Part shown: positions 1-11,637 of the stretch, in pieces
How the letters are laid out: every line of letters starts with the position of its first letter
Position numbering within the stretch: the first letter of the stretch is position 1
Assembly: GCA_029747015.1 (NCBI GenBank)
Contig: JAKOGI010000002.1
Span: forward strand, 1,345,001-1,409,000
Direction: 5' to 3'
DNA length: 64,000 bases
Source: Carnegiea gigantea
Lineage: Eukaryota > Streptophyta > Magnoliopsida > Caryophyllales > Cactaceae
Notes under the pieces: model-generated
Seen by the model: only the letters and a program-made list of their open reading frames with translations
What the model was told of the DNA's origin: nothing
Database searches by the model: none
Translations under genes and position numbers: made by a program

Positions 1-383
1 ACGTCACTAATAAGTTTTGACAAATGGCTATTTTAATAAATTTTTAGTGCCATTATATTTATTAATTGTGTGAATCGGCAGTAAAAACGGTAGAAAAATT
101 AAATTTACTTGTTTGCATTGACCCGTAACCTTTTAAATGTCAAAGATTCCCCTTACTAATTTAATAAATTATTTTTAATAAATGAGCATTCAAGAACTCT
201 TCAGTCTATCACCATTTCATTGCAATCAATTTCGTCAATCAGCTCGGTGAACTTTCAAGAGAATAAGCTGGATGTAAAATACATCAATTGGCAAGATGTT
301 TAATTTGAGTTAAAAACAAATTTCTAAAACTAATATTTTGTCAAACGTGCAGCTACCTAGTGAGTGTAAGAAATTCAAACAAG
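1..383. other. AT-rich intergenic DNA
   Basis: No reading frame, RNA gene or repeat end is recognised here. The sequence is AT-rich and non-coding in appearance. Confidence 0.5.
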
Positions 384-822
384 GTAGCGGTGTAAACGAG
401 CCACGAGGCTTGGGCTCGGCTGAAAAGTCCCGGCTCATGCTCGAGTTCGGACGCATAATTCTTGGCTCGGGCAGAACTCAGTATTCTTTTTTTAATTCAT
501 TTTTTGTTAAAAAGTTTCCGAATTTGGGTATAAAATCGAAACTAAATTCTAAGTTTTTACATTGTACTCAAAAAATAAGAATCAGAATAAATTTTGTTGA
601 TTCTAAAGGTTATTTCGTACTTTCAATACAAGTGCATAATAAAAATGAACTACTTAAGTTAAACTGATTCAAATCGAACTGAGCCTTTTTGGGCTCGGTT
701 TGCTTTCGAGCCGGTGTGGGCTTGGCTCAAGCTCGATTTGACCCAAGCTTGAGCCAAGCTTTGACCGAGCCGAACCTGAGGACTTGATGAGCAGGCTCAA
801 TTTCATTACAGCCCTACATGGA
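384..822. repeat. MITE-like element with GAGCC-rich ends
   Basis: The left end reads GTGTAAACGAGCC and the right end, reverse complemented, reads GGGCTGTAATGAAATTGAGCC, so the two ends are imperfect inverted repeats. The subterminal parts are rich in GGCTCGG/CCGAGCC, while the middle is AT-rich. This layout is typical of short non-autonomous hAT-like elements in plants. No clean target duplication was found, so the superfamily is an inference and the ends are approximate. Open frames inside it are not credible genes. Confidence 0.5.
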
Positions 823-1026
823 ACGACTAAGTATAACATTTTAATATATTGCGCCCAAAACCAAAAAACAACTTGGTACATGATATTGATTTATTTAATG
901 ACAATTATTTTCACGAATACATTAATTGAATTACAAGGCGAGTATTACACACACAAGAATATGAAGACCAGCATTATTCTTATATTTATGCAAACTATTA
1001 GAACAACATGATATTTCAATAAATGT

Positions 1027-3429
1027 TTAATTCTTAGAAATTGGAATAATGTTAAGGGGTTTAGTCTTCTGCAATGCAATTCCAAATTTCTCATCCATAT
1101 CTATTTGTTTTGGACTCACCCCATCTCCAAGTTTCCAATCAAATGACTGAAGAAGTGTGGCCAACATTAGAGTCAACATCCTATAGGCCAAATTCATTCC
1201 CGGACATATCCTCCTTCCCGCACCGAAAGGCAAGAGTCCAAAATCTCTCCCCTTGACATCAATACCGCAATTCAAGAATCTCTCCGGTAAGAATTCATCA
1301 GGGTTTTCCCACACTGTTGGATCGCGCCCTAGAGCCCAGAGGTTGACGAGTATTTGAGCATTTCTGGGCACAATGTGACCGCAAAGCTCTACGTCGGTCT
1401 CTGCCTTGCGAGGTAGGAGGAATACAGTAGGAGGGTGTAGGCGTAACGTTTCCTTAATAATTGCTTGTAGATAAGGCAGTTTTGGAATGTCAGATTCTTG
1501 AATATGTGAAACTTTTCCCAGAACTTGCTGAAGTTCAGCCTGGGCTCTTTCCATCATTGCGGGATTTCTCATTAGTTCTGCCATTGCCCATTCAAAGGTG
1601 CTAGAAGTGGTGTCAGTTCCCGCATCGAAAATGTCCTGAGTCATGCATGAAAGGTACGTTGTCAATAGTATGGTTGATGACGGAGCCTTTTTAAAAATTT
1701 TCACGTCGTCATTAATGGAAAATATAGGTGGCCTCACTCCTGGCGCCATCAAGTGAGGCCAAGTCTGCTCTGTACGTACCACAGGTTAGTATTTAGTACC
1801 ATCTCCGCTCCTTTTTGTAAAATAACTTTTTTAAGTTTTGTGGAAAATCGTACGTCCCATCATCAGAGCTATCATTTGATTAAAGCTGCACCATCAAAAC
1901 TGAAAACTGAAAACTGCGTACGTACTAAATTTAGGCACTTGGTTTTTTTTCCCCCCTCCCTCTGATTGACACACTTTGAGTTCCATTAGTTTTTCACCTA
2001 ATCCATCGACTTTTTTAGAAATTAGCAAGCCCTCCCAATTTCTGAAGAAGTCTTCTTCAAAATAACTCTTTATATAAAATGATCTTATCTAATAATTTAT
2101 AATCCTCAATTAAGGTTGCTATAATGATATAAATAAAGCAGTATAATAAATTTCTTGGCATAGGATACTTCTAAAGTATTTTGCCTGGATTTAAAAATCT
2201 TATTATCATGTATTAAATTTTTGAAAAATGAACGATTGAATAGTAAAAGGGTGTTGCAACTTATGAATTGTGTAAAATTACCTTTGATCCATATTGCTTT
2301 GCAATTAGAAAATAACATTTGTGATGCGCCTTTGAGGATGATGTTGATCTAATTACGATGTTGACTAGCACTTTACAATTCATATTAAGTAAAACTATTA
2401 AAATTTTTGTAATTTTACATTATTTAACATATTAATTTTGACCAAAGTAATATGGTTAAGAGATATCTTATTGCAAGATATGTATATCATCACCCATAAA
2501 TAAAACAGTACCAATCTCGGACTTACCACAAGTAAATGGTTTATCTCGTCCATGCTGAGTTCCTTTTGCTTGTACAGCTCAAGAAGAACATCTAACACAT
2601 CATTACTATGATTAGCACCAGATGATAGGGATAGCCTTTGACGAATAATACCTTGAAAGACCTCAATTAACTTCTCAAAATTAGAGGCCAAACGACGTCG
2701 TATTCCAGAAGGGTCAAACCACTTTAAGCAAGGGAAATAGTCAGAAATGTTAGGCTTTCCAATATCCTCCATAATATTCCAAATCAGGTCCTTAAACTCT
2801 TGAGACTTGCCAGAGCTATGGTGAGCCAACTCTAAAGAAAAGAACAACTTAGACAACAAGTTCAGCGAAGTAGTAAAGGCAGCCTTGCCTATATCGATAG
2901 CTTGGCCGGTTCTAGAACATTCTAGAACGTACTCATAGAGCTGTTGCACCTTGGCTTGCCTAAGGCTAGAGCAAGCATCAAGGCGCTGAGGAGAGAGAAG
3001 GTGGAAGGTGGTGATCTTCCTAAAACTCCGCCATTTGGGGGAGACTGGGAGCCACGACATGGTCAGCTTGTGGTGGTCTCCAGCTGTGACTGAGTTGGGT
3101 ATGGTTCGGTTCGAGCTCAAGGGTTGGTCGTTTTTAAGGAACATTTCTTTGGCAACGTCAGAGGATGACACAATGATCGTGGTCACACTACCTAGCCGTA
3201 GAGAGATGAGCGGGCCATAGACCTTAGCTAAGTTAGCGAAGGAGCGGTGTGGCTTGGGCCCAATCTGGAGCACATTGCCTATGATAGGCAATGGCTTAGG
3301 CCCCGGAGGCAAAGGGGGTCTTCTCTTGGTGTTTTTCGAGGGGGATATATGGTTCAACGTTAGCTTCACAAGTTGATAAATTATGAAGTATGATATGGGA
3401 AGAATGATTGCTAGAGTTATGTTGTCCAT
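1027..3429 (-). CDS. Cytochrome P450, CYP76 type (geraniol 8-hydroxylase-like)
   Basis: Two exons on the minus strand: exon 1 is 3429-2527 (301 codons, phase 0) and exon 2 is 1635-1027 (202 codons plus TAA). The 891-bp intron has a GTAAGT donor and an ACTCAG acceptor. The 503-residue product fits the family. It has an N-terminal membrane anchor (about residues 5-27), a proline-rich hinge PPLPPGPKP (38-46), the C-helix WxxxR (W133-R137), the I-helix AGTDTT (306-311), the K-helix ExxR (363-366), PERF (418-421) and the haem loop [10 protein letters not shown] with ligand Cys445. Nothing is missing. Family knowledge: CYP76 enzymes are ER-bound monooxygenases that use NADPH-P450 reductase and often oxidise monoterpenoids, diterpenoids or herbicides. 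The substrate cannot be predicted here. Exon-intron position and the [21 protein letters not shown] block support CYP76. A segment of exon 1 (residues about 76-86) is copied at 53368-53484. Confidence 0.93.
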
Positions 3430-3495
3430 AGCGCTATGCTAAGAAAGGGCAGTTTTGAAGCTCTTCTGCTTGTTGGCTGCATGATGCACGCAAAT

Positions 3496-3502
3496 TTATA
3501 TA
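3496..3502 (-). promoter_or_regulatory. TATA box of the P450 gene
   Basis: On the minus strand TATATAA lies about 70 bp upstream of the P450 ATG at 3429, a normal distance for a plant core promoter with a short leader. This is positional evidence only; the start of transcription is not known. Confidence 0.55.
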
Positions 3503-3973
3503 GAATATATGAGGGGGTAGTGTGACTAAATTTTTAACGTCATTAGTTGAGACACTAGTGTATTTGTCATTGTTGCATCTGTCATCGATGGTCATCGCGT
3601 ACGGGAAAACAACGCGACAAAAAAAGGAGTACTGGTAAAATAGCCTCGTAGCTTGTAGTACCTACACTATGTACTGTTACCTAGCATGCGGTGGAAATTA
3701 ACTCTTAATTTTTGGCTGAACTTAAGGATGAGATAAAAATATGTATTTGATGTTATCTCTGTGATGAAGGCACGATCTAATCGATACGAAAATATGTATT
3801 AAAGTAAAATGCATGTGACACGACTTATGTCTGTTCTGGCTTGATGTCGCCTAGCCAAACATAGTATCAGTTCATCTTATTTCAGCAAAAAAAGGCAAGT
3901 ACTGAATGGAGAATTTGAACTTATATGCCGTCGGTTGATGATTTAGCGCTTTGACAGATCACTCAATAACCCG
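3503..3973. other. P450 upstream region
   Basis: Presumed upstream promoter region of the P450 gene. It holds the 13-mer TAGCATGCGGTGG at 3682-3694, which recurs at 53646-53658 beside the P450-derived inverted repeat. No gene is seen. Confidence 0.4.
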
Positions 3974-4282
3974 TTGGCAGCGGATGGTTTAATTTTACGT
4001 GATAGAGCGGGCAAGCTAATCAAAACAGGAGTAGCGTACTATAGAGAGACATCGATTCTTATGGCGGAAGCTAGAACTCTTACAGATGGAGTTAATTTAG
4101 CAACTCAAGCAGGTTTCAACAAAATTTTCATTGAAGGCGACAATCAAATCGTGATTCAAGCACTAAAAAGAAACATCAAAATCTATTCGCAAATGTCCAA
4201 TATCATCGAAGACATTCACGATCGGTTGAACCAAGACATTCATTTCATTGTCAACCGCATCTTTGGATGGCAAATACGGTAA
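3974..4282 (+). pseudogene. RNase H-like domain fragment of a plant LINE or retroelement
   Basis: The frame starts with a TTG (Leu), not ATG, so it is a piece of a larger protein. It reads AADGLILRDRAG, then EARTLTDGVNLA, then FIEGDNQIVIQAL. These are the core of the RVT_3 type RNase H fold found at the C-terminus of plant non-LTR retrotransposons and related host proteins, with the acidic residues of the AEA and EGDN motifs kept. The frame runs out just where the conserved His/Arg-Glu-Ala-Asn segment is expected, which suggests a frameshift. No reverse transcriptase domain lies upstream. It is a dead, isolated fragment. Confidence 0.65.
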
Positions 4283-4605
4283 TAGAGTGACGATCAAAAT
4301 TTGGGTATTCTATTGCAGCCTTATTCTTTCAAGATTTTTGTTTTTCCCTATTTCTTTGGATAACCGTACCTAATGATATTGTTTGACGCACTCTTGTGAG
4401 AAGAGACGTTTAACATTTAATTCTTATCTTTTACCCCTATCAAAGTTTTTCCTTAAAAAAAAAAAAAAAACAGATTACATGCACACACTCAGAAGTGACA
4501 TGCTTAGGTACACTTGAAAATTCACATATATAGTTTCAAGTTATAAACCACATCATGAGTACTTTCATTCAATTCAAGTGAATTGTATAATCACTCGAAT
4601 TTGCC

Positions 4606-4765
4606 TTTTTTTTTTTTTGTATGTGCACCTATGTTATTAGAGTCAAGTTATTATTGACTCATAAATGATATGGCTCTCATATCAAAAATTTTCTTTATTG
4701 ATAAGATTCGAACTCGAAATCATACTTAAAGAGACTAAATCACTTGAAATAATTTGTGTTCATGG
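4606..4765 (-). mobile_element. SINE-like element, copy 1
   Basis: Read on the minus strand, a TTCAAGTGATTTAG stretch resembles a pol III A box. It is followed by GAGTTCGAATC, a near-perfect B box (plus strand 4705-4720), then a body and a terminal A13 tract (T13 at 4606-4618 on the plus strand). A closely related sequence is at 63425-63573 in the same orientation. A tRNA-like head plus A-tail is the SINE layout. The 5' end and target duplication were not resolved. Confidence 0.5.
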
Positions 4766-5145
4766 ACGACTAATTAATTTGTATTGTGAAAAAAAATATA
4801 TTTGAGATTTGGATGGAGAATAATTTCTTGCCGTGCTCATCCCTCACGGTATTGATATTTTATAGCTAAGATCATGTGAAAGACGTATTTGAGATTTGGG
4901 ATTGAATAATCTCTGGCCGTGCTCATCCCACATGGTGTTGATCTTTTACTAATTACTACTGAGAAATTAGAACTCCAGTTGTACAAGGAAACTAAGAAGA
5001 TAAATACAAAACGTATTGATAAAGTACAAGATAATTATATCATAAATCTGATTGAATCTTGATTTAATTTTTTTGGGGAATACAAGTCCAAGTGGAAATA
5101 TGTACATACGAAGTATGTGCTCCCCTCTCCCAAAACGTGCGTGCA

Positions 5146-5185
5146 AACACACACACATATATATATGGATATGTGTGTGTGTGTG

Positions 5186-5232
<47 letters not shown>

Positions 5233-5400
5233 GTAAAAGGAAAACATAAAAACATACATTGAAGTACACTTAAATAGATAATAAGATTTATGTACTTTAG
5301 GGTGTGTTTATATACATATATATATACAGATATATATGTACATCTACATATATATACGCACACAAGTGAATGTGTGCATTTGTATGTGTATGTCTGTATA
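5146..5400. repeat. Compound CA/TA/TG microsatellite
   Basis: Alternating (CA)n, (TA)n and (TG)n runs at 5146-5233 and looser TA/CA-rich sequence at 5306-5400. Open frames on both strands here translate to runs of Tyr-Ile and His-Thr and are artefacts of the repeat. Confidence 0.95.
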
Positions 5401-6308
5401 TCCATGGTATTAATAATAATACTTATAAGCGTATATTAGACTACACTTGAACCCGAAATAAGCTTGTCGGCATACATTAGACTACACTAATATTAATTAC
5501 TTCTATAAAAGATTCACGCACTACAGAAAAATGATCAAACACATCACGACTCCTGCCACATAACCGCGTAACGTACTTTATTATAAATTATTTGAACATC
5601 GAGGGTAGTAGGGGCAAGGCTAGAAAATGTTGTTAGGAGGGATGATCGGTTAACATTACAGGCTTATTTTCATTCAAAAAATAGAAGCTCTTATATGGTT
5701 AATATATTTGCATTTTGTGGTATTTGGTAACTTAATAAACAAAATCTTTAAGCTGGCAATCGGAACGTCGGCCTTGTCGTCTTATTGTATCATTGTGATC
5801 CACTCTTTAGTGCCAGAAAAAGTATTCCAAAATTTGATATCGAGTTTAAATTAAAAGTTCAATCAAATAAAAAAAATTAGCTATTAGAATCGAATGAACA
5901 AAAACTATTAATAATTGCGGGAAAAATAACTTCGGTTCGTACTACAAAGGAAATGGAGAGAGATAAAGATATGGTAAGACTATGTACTTTTGACTCAAAG
6001 TTTTGGGGATTTAGAAAAGTCTCAGTCCTCTTAAGATGTTGCATAATAGCTAGTTGGGTGTTGAATGAAGAATTTCTGTTATTGCTTGTATTTTGTTAAC
6101 TCTAAATTGATAAAGATATAATGGAAACAAAAGTGTAGATGAAGAAAATGAAAAAAGAAAGAAGCAAACATGCACATGAGTTGGGTAAGGGGGAGAGATC
6201 AATGACCATAGGCATTCAAACCAGGACCTCGACATTATAGTTGTATGAAGAAGGGTTTTAAAAGAGGAAGATGGAACACTTGCTTTTGTCAGCATTCAAA
6301 CCTACTAC
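5401..6308. other. AT-rich intergenic DNA
   Basis: No supported gene, RNA or element end. The frame at 6050-6295 (minus) is low-complexity and unsupported. Confidence 0.5.
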
Positions 6309-6582
6309 TAGGGCTCACAAAAATTCGAGTTCGGGTCGAATTCGGATTGGACAAATAAGAAAATGTCAAAATTCGGACAAGAAGTTGATATCCGATACCT
6401 GATTTTTTTTCGACTCGGACAATTTGGATAAGGCTAAATACCAAAATCGGGTTTGGACAATAGAAATATAAAAAATGGCGTGTCCGGATTCAAAATTCGG
6501 ACGATAAATTAATAATCGTACCTGATTTTTTCTGGATCGGACAAATTCGGGTATTCAAATCGTGTAACTTTTTGCCCGCTCC
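6309..6582. repeat. MITE-like element with TTCGGGT-rich ends
   Basis: The left end AGGGCTCACAAAAATTCG and the reverse complement of the right end, GAGCGGGCAAAAAGTTAC, are imperfect inverted repeats. Between them lie recurring AAATTCGGAC/GATTCGGG motifs. This resembles short non-autonomous DNA elements. Ends are approximate and no target duplication was identified. Confidence 0.4.
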
Positions 6583-8760
6583 ACGTACCACTTAACGGCA
6601 ATGACAATCATTTGACAATCAATGCTACAACCATTGACCTACTCCAAACTCATTGGATGAGTAATTTATTGATTTTCCGGATGATAGGGGGCCGCGGCTC
6701 CCAGCCAGCCTCCCCGCGGCCCCCCAACTACGCCTCAAGAGGTTAAGTTCCTTTCTTGTATACATTGATGATGCTTGAATTTTGTTTTACTTTTTTTGCA
6801 GAGCACTTGATTCAAGTTAATGAGTATGAACAATTAGATATGAAATTTAATTCTATATATGATTTTTATTGTGCAATATTGACATCAATCTTGGATCGAG
6901 ATGTATATATAATTAAGGTGATAATGTCGTATATTATTTTATTTGTTTATACTTTACGCTTTGCATTTTTTTGGGGGTATGACAAAATGCCAATGGTTAT
7001 AGGATACGCAAATTTTTATGGTGAAATAGGTTGAGATGTGTTTTTATATTAGCTCGTTTAAGATTTTTTGATAGCGTCATATGATACTCATTAAATAAAA
7101 AAAAATTCTACAAAAAAAAGATGATGGTGTCTAATTATGCATCTATATAACAATAAATTTTCATACAATAATATCTATATAGATGCCAAACATGTTATTA
7201 ATTACTTCCTTATTCATAGATATATCTATATACAGGAATATGCAAACCTGTCATATAAACAAGACATCTTTTATAATGACATGCATTTTTATGGGTGTTT
7301 GGTTATAATTGTATTTTGATTTTGATAAGTCAAATAATTAATTTTGATGTTTGGTAAAGAGATGTTTCAAAATGTTGTTCCAATCCAAACAACTTTTTAA
7401 ACCGCTAGTTTAGATGGGCCTTCCAGTTTTCACGATAGTTGTTTAGTGTTTATAGAAATGACAAATGTATTTACGAGTTTGAAAAGATTACAATATATGG
7501 CATTAAGGGCAACGACCCTAATTTCTTGCCTTCTGCTCAGTCCCACGCACCTGCCTCCTTACTCTACCTTCCCATGGACCTCTCTCACTTCACCCAGCCA
7601 AATCCTCCACCAGCAATAATACTGTCTTCCTTCTTTGCCTTTGTTGGAGACAAGCCTTCTCTTGCTTCACTCAGACCGTTGATTCTCGTCAAAATTGATG
7701 CCTACTTAGTATTTTGCTTTCATGGCTTTCTTGGTGTGGCCAAAGTTGGTTGATTCTGCTGTGACTCTTGTCCTTGAGATCCAGTTTGGCTGAGACTTTA
7801 GTCAAACTCGATCTACTTTGGTCTATTAAAGTTGAGGGGTCGTTCGACATATTCACAATTGATGGAACAAGAATAGAAACAAAGAGAGCAATATATGGAA
7901 TCATGAAGTTTTTGCATAGTTTTTTTAAGTTTGGATGAGATCGAGAGAGAATGCAAAGATGTGACATGTAACGGTCTATTGGAATGAATTTGGGTTCGTG
8001 TGGAAATGGGGTGGGGGATGTGGGATTTATCAAGTAAACCCTGTGAGTCTTTTGTCGTGTAATTATAGGGGAATAAAATTTACTTAAGAATACTAAACTT
8101 TAATGTCTTTGGCATTTGGGCACTGCAAAAGTTTTCAATTTCTTACCGTTCTAGTTATCTCATTTTTGATTTTTTCCACGTAGTTTAAGCTCGTGGTCTT
8201 TGCTTAAATTAGAGATATCTGTAGTTGACATGGACGAAATTCTTGATTTTGTTACTACTCAATTCTATTTAAGAAATTAATTAGTGGGATTAAATTCTTG
8301 ATCCACTGTAACTTTGGAAGAACTTTTATTATAAAAAGAAGGTGATCTTGTTGCTACTCACTTTGTATTGGTTTTGCGATGCATAATTACATATTTACAT
8401 ATACGAATTTTGAATCACAAAAAAGAGAAAAGAATCATAGCTAATAAACAACATAATAAGGTTGTGAGATGGAAGCATCATATAAATATAAACTTAAATT
8501 TAAAACAAAATGGGATAAATAATTAACATAGATTATGTAGAACTTGTAACAAAATAGGATTATATGAAAGAAAAACAATTTGTACATATAAAATATAAAT
8601 TTAATCCATGTCGAGAAGAAATTAGGTACGTAAGGAATAAATAGCATGCTCAATTAAATAGTAATCTTCAAAAAAAAAAAAAAAAAAACTGAACTAGAGA
8701 TGAGGATATGAGGACAATCTCATCAAATATGTTTCTGAGAAACAATTAATTTTATCAAAC
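6583..8760. other. Intergenic DNA without recognisable gene
   Basis: Several short frames occur (for example 6756-7034 plus, 7439-7753 plus, 7689-8033 minus), but none shows a known motif, codon bias or splice support. The 7500-7740 part is less AT-rich and could be a decayed transcribed sequence, which is only a guess. Confidence 0.45.
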
Positions 8761-9000
8761 ACTCAGATGGATAGGTCATGCGAAAAGAAGGAGTGTTGAC
8801 ACTCCAGTGAGGAGATGTGAGAGGATTAACATCCCCGAACGTAAAAGAGGGAGGGGACGATCAAAGAAAAATTTGGACGAAGTGTTTTGAGAGGACTTGA
8901 AGGTTGTAGAATTGACGGATGATATGACTCAGGATAAGGGACTATAGCAGGATAGGGTTAAGACCATGTGTAGCGTTCGTCTCACAAGGCAAAAACGAGG
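8761..9000 (+). pseudogene. C-terminal fragment of an RTE-type LINE polyprotein
   Basis: In one frame the plus strand reads [20 protein letters not shown], then [13 protein letters not shown], then EDLKVVELTDDMTQDKG. This is the characteristic C-terminal tail of plant non-LTR polyproteins (RWFGHV...RR...RGRPKKTW...D). Two in-frame stops, one after DEVF and one after QDKGL, replace coding residues. The sequence is followed by a MITE-like block and then by the RTE 3' tail at 9650-9777. The element is 5'-truncated, as is usual for LINE copies. Confidence 0.7.
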
Positions 9001-9333
9001 AGAGAGAGATCGTGTGAGGCGAGGAAACATCTCCATCGTTTGTCTCATCACTCGTGCCTCACAGGGAGGTCCGCATTGTTGAGCCAACTCATGAGGTTTG
9101 TTTTATTTTTTAAAATATTTTTTATTAGTTTTTCTTTTTTTATTCGAAAAATAAAGTTGTGTATTATATAGTGGGTCCATGAGTATTATTTTATTTGATG
9201 AGGTAAACTTGTGAGTCTTTCACTGAAGAGAGTGAGGATTGTGAGGTAAAAAATTGGAGAGAAATTTGATATGGTAGTGGTAGGCCTTCACCGATGAGTC
9301 AAAAAATTGGCTCACCATTGGATTTGCTCTAAG
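9001..9333. repeat. MITE-like block within the RTE remnant
   Basis: Shares the segment TTGTGTATTATATAGTGGGTCC with the MITE at 10845-11219 (there TTGTGTATTATGAGGTGGGTCC). It ends in TTGGCTCACCATTGGATTTG followed by CTCTAA, a common MITE terminus. It separates the RTE C-terminal code from the RTE 3' tail. The left boundary is uncertain. Confidence 0.4.
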
Positions 9334-9649
9334 ATATTAGATCACATAGAGTTGGCCTTGCAGTTGTCTTTCAGTTGTAGTAGCGTAGGTTTGGTTATGA
9401 TTTTTTTCGTATGTCGCATTTGTATGCAAGTAGTACATATATCTGGGAAGAGACACTATTGTCCAACTCTGTTTATTAAGGTATTGTACATTCCTCTGCT
9501 ATTTTGTACTTACGTTTACATAATTATGTCACCTGATTTATTTGTATTTCTTAATTCATTCTCTACTGCGTATCCTTATTTTTTTCTATTAAATTTTTTC
9601 ACAAAATTCTTCTTCTATAAAATGTTTTCACAAAATCTTATTTTGTGGG

Positions 9650-9777
9650 TCTCTTAGAATCAATCTCACTACGAGTAAGGATGAATGTGTAAAGGTAAGG
9701 TTATCTATAACTGGATCTCTCCAAATCTCATGAAAGCGAGATCCACAATAGGAGATGTTGTTGTTGTCGTTTTTGAC
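9650..9777 (+). mobile_element. RTE-type LINE 3' tail
   Basis: Contains CAAATCTCATGAAAGCGAGA followed by TCCACAATAGGAGATG and a short TTG repeat, the kind of 3' end seen in plant RTE elements. Related tails occur at 56383-56470 and near 62030-62085. Together with 8761-9000 it forms one 5'-truncated copy. Confidence 0.55.
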
Positions 9778-10844
9778 CTATATAAAGGAAAATGTATATT
9801 ATGAATTTGTATATCATAAACGATAATAATAGATGTCATCACTGAAGTGAATTTTCGTATTTGTTAAAAACAACGGATGAGGTACATTGCATGATTTGCA
9901 TCTAAATTCAAAGAAAAAAACAGTGCGAAAAGGAAACAGATAGAAACCAATCACCTTGTGATACTTGTCCCTCGAATAAAACATGTATTTAACTTTTATA
10001 TGTTAAATAAGATTAGATTAGATTGGATAGGATTGGATTAGTTAATATTTGATAGCAAAGTTTCCAATGAAGTTGTAGCGTACTATTATGCCAAATGAAA
10101 CTGAACAGTGCCGTGTGAAATTAAATAATATGATGTACAAAATAATAAATATAAAGCATTAACATTTACAACAAATGGTTAACCAAATAATATGATAGTA
10201 CAAAATAATAAATAAAAAACATAAATATTTAAAACAAATTGTTAATACCCTTAATGCTCCTTTAATTGGCTACCACTTATTTATGAAGTGTTAACTTTTT
10301 AGGTATTTTGAGATTTGATACATTAATTTTTATTATTCTACTATTTTTCAGTTTATTTTTAAGTATTCTCAATCATAAATTCCTTATAATTTAATCCTGA
10401 AATTATAAAAACACACTTACTATTGTCTTTTTTGTGTTGTTCTTTTAAAGTAAAGATCCCAAAAATTACGTTCCTGCTATTAGATGGTCTAATGGTGATG
10501 TTGTGGGTAGTTAAAAGATATGGGCAGAGTTTTTAAAAAGAAAATAGGATAATATTAAAAATATTTTTGTAATTTCAGAACTAAAATGTAAAAAATTCAT
10601 AAATAAATGTACTTAAAACTAAATTTAAAAATATCAAAAGCATAAAAATTGACATTTTAATATTCGAAGTACTTAAAAATTAACAGTTTTTTATTCATTG
10701 TTCCTTCGGAAAAAAGACAAAAAGAAGTCCTTTGCTTGTCATTGATGAATTTGGAAAGGGGCCTTTCTTGAAAAGTTTTCCGCTGAGTACAAAGTGACCT
10801 TTTGTTTGCTTGTTTTGGATGTATGTCAAATTAATTGGAGGTGG
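9778..10844. other. AT-rich intergenic DNA
   Basis: AT-rich sequence with repeated AAATAATATGATRTACAAAATAATAAATA-like segments near 10120-10220, a small local duplication. No gene is seen. Confidence 0.5.
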
Positions 10845-11219
10845 TAAGAGCAGTAGTAGCCGAGCGCGAAATTCGGAAATGCAGCCCGCACATGCCCACT
10901 TGTCAGCAAATGAGAGGTGAGAGAGAGGTGTGCCATGCGGGGAAACGACTGTCCTTGGTACGCCGCAAGCCACCTTTTTCATTTTTTAATATTTTTTTGT
11001 TTTTTCTTTTTTTTAGAGGAAGTATATGGTTTTTAAATAATTTAAAAAATAGGTTGTGTATTATGAGGTGGGTCCATGATAAATATTTTTATTGGATGAT
11101 TAAAATTGAGTTCCATAAGTTAGAGAAGTGATGGAATACAACTTCTAAAATCATAGAACTTTTACTGATATGGCAGATCAGAGTTCTAAAAACTAAAAAC
11201 CTGGCTGCGAATGCGCTAA
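10845..11219. repeat. MITE-like element, GAGCA...GCAGCC family
   Basis: The left end TAAGAGCAGTAGTAGCCGAG and the reverse complement of the right end, TTAGCGCATTCGCAGCCAGG, are imperfect terminal inverted repeats. The right end continues with TAGTTTTTAGAACTCTGATC and a TCAGTAAAAGTTC motif. These match the element inside the large repeats at 15640-16813 and 19532-20240 and the relic at 48841-49090. Confidence 0.55.
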
Positions 11220-11448
11220 ATGTAGAGGAGCATTCGTTGATCCACGTCACAGCCAGAAGGATAGAAGACAAGATGTGGGCATGCGATAATCTACGTCAAC
11301 GACGACCTCGTCCCTAAACGTGTCATATTTTCCTCCCATAATTTTATTTTGGCACACGAAATGCAACTTTTGAGTAATTTATACCAAGTTTAAATTTTTT
11401 TTTTTGGTGTGCAGAAGTGGGGACAACTAAGCCCCTTAGAAAAGCTTA

Positions 11449-11637
11449 TTATTGATTTGTAATTAATCTCAGGGATTTAGCCCCTACATGATCTGCATAT
11501 AATGAAGATAACACCTCCCTAGGAGGTCCATTAAACCAGAAAAACTCACACGCAAGGTCGATACCCAAATTTGTTAATGTACCTGCCACTTGATTTGCTT
11601 CCTGATAACAGTGGATAATAGCAAGCTTAATGGTCAA
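11449..11637 (-). pseudogene. LINE RNase H C-terminal fragment
   Basis: The minus strand reads IIHCYQEANQVAGTLTNLGI and then EFFWFNGPPREVLSSLYADH. The H-x-x-R/Q-E-A-N-x-V-A motif followed by L-x-N-L-G is the C-terminal signature of the RVT_3 RNase H domain of plant non-LTR elements. The rest of the domain and the reverse transcriptase are absent. It belongs to the same domain class as 3974-4282 but covers the complementary part and lies on the opposite strand. Confidence 0.65.

Noticed and set aside
338..667. 109-codon frame on the plus strand
   Set aside because: It opens with TTG, lies within a MITE-like element and has no recognisable motif.
10440..10560. tRNA-like start GATGGTCTAATGGTGATG
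   Set aside because: No matching B box or cloverleaf could be traced downstream.
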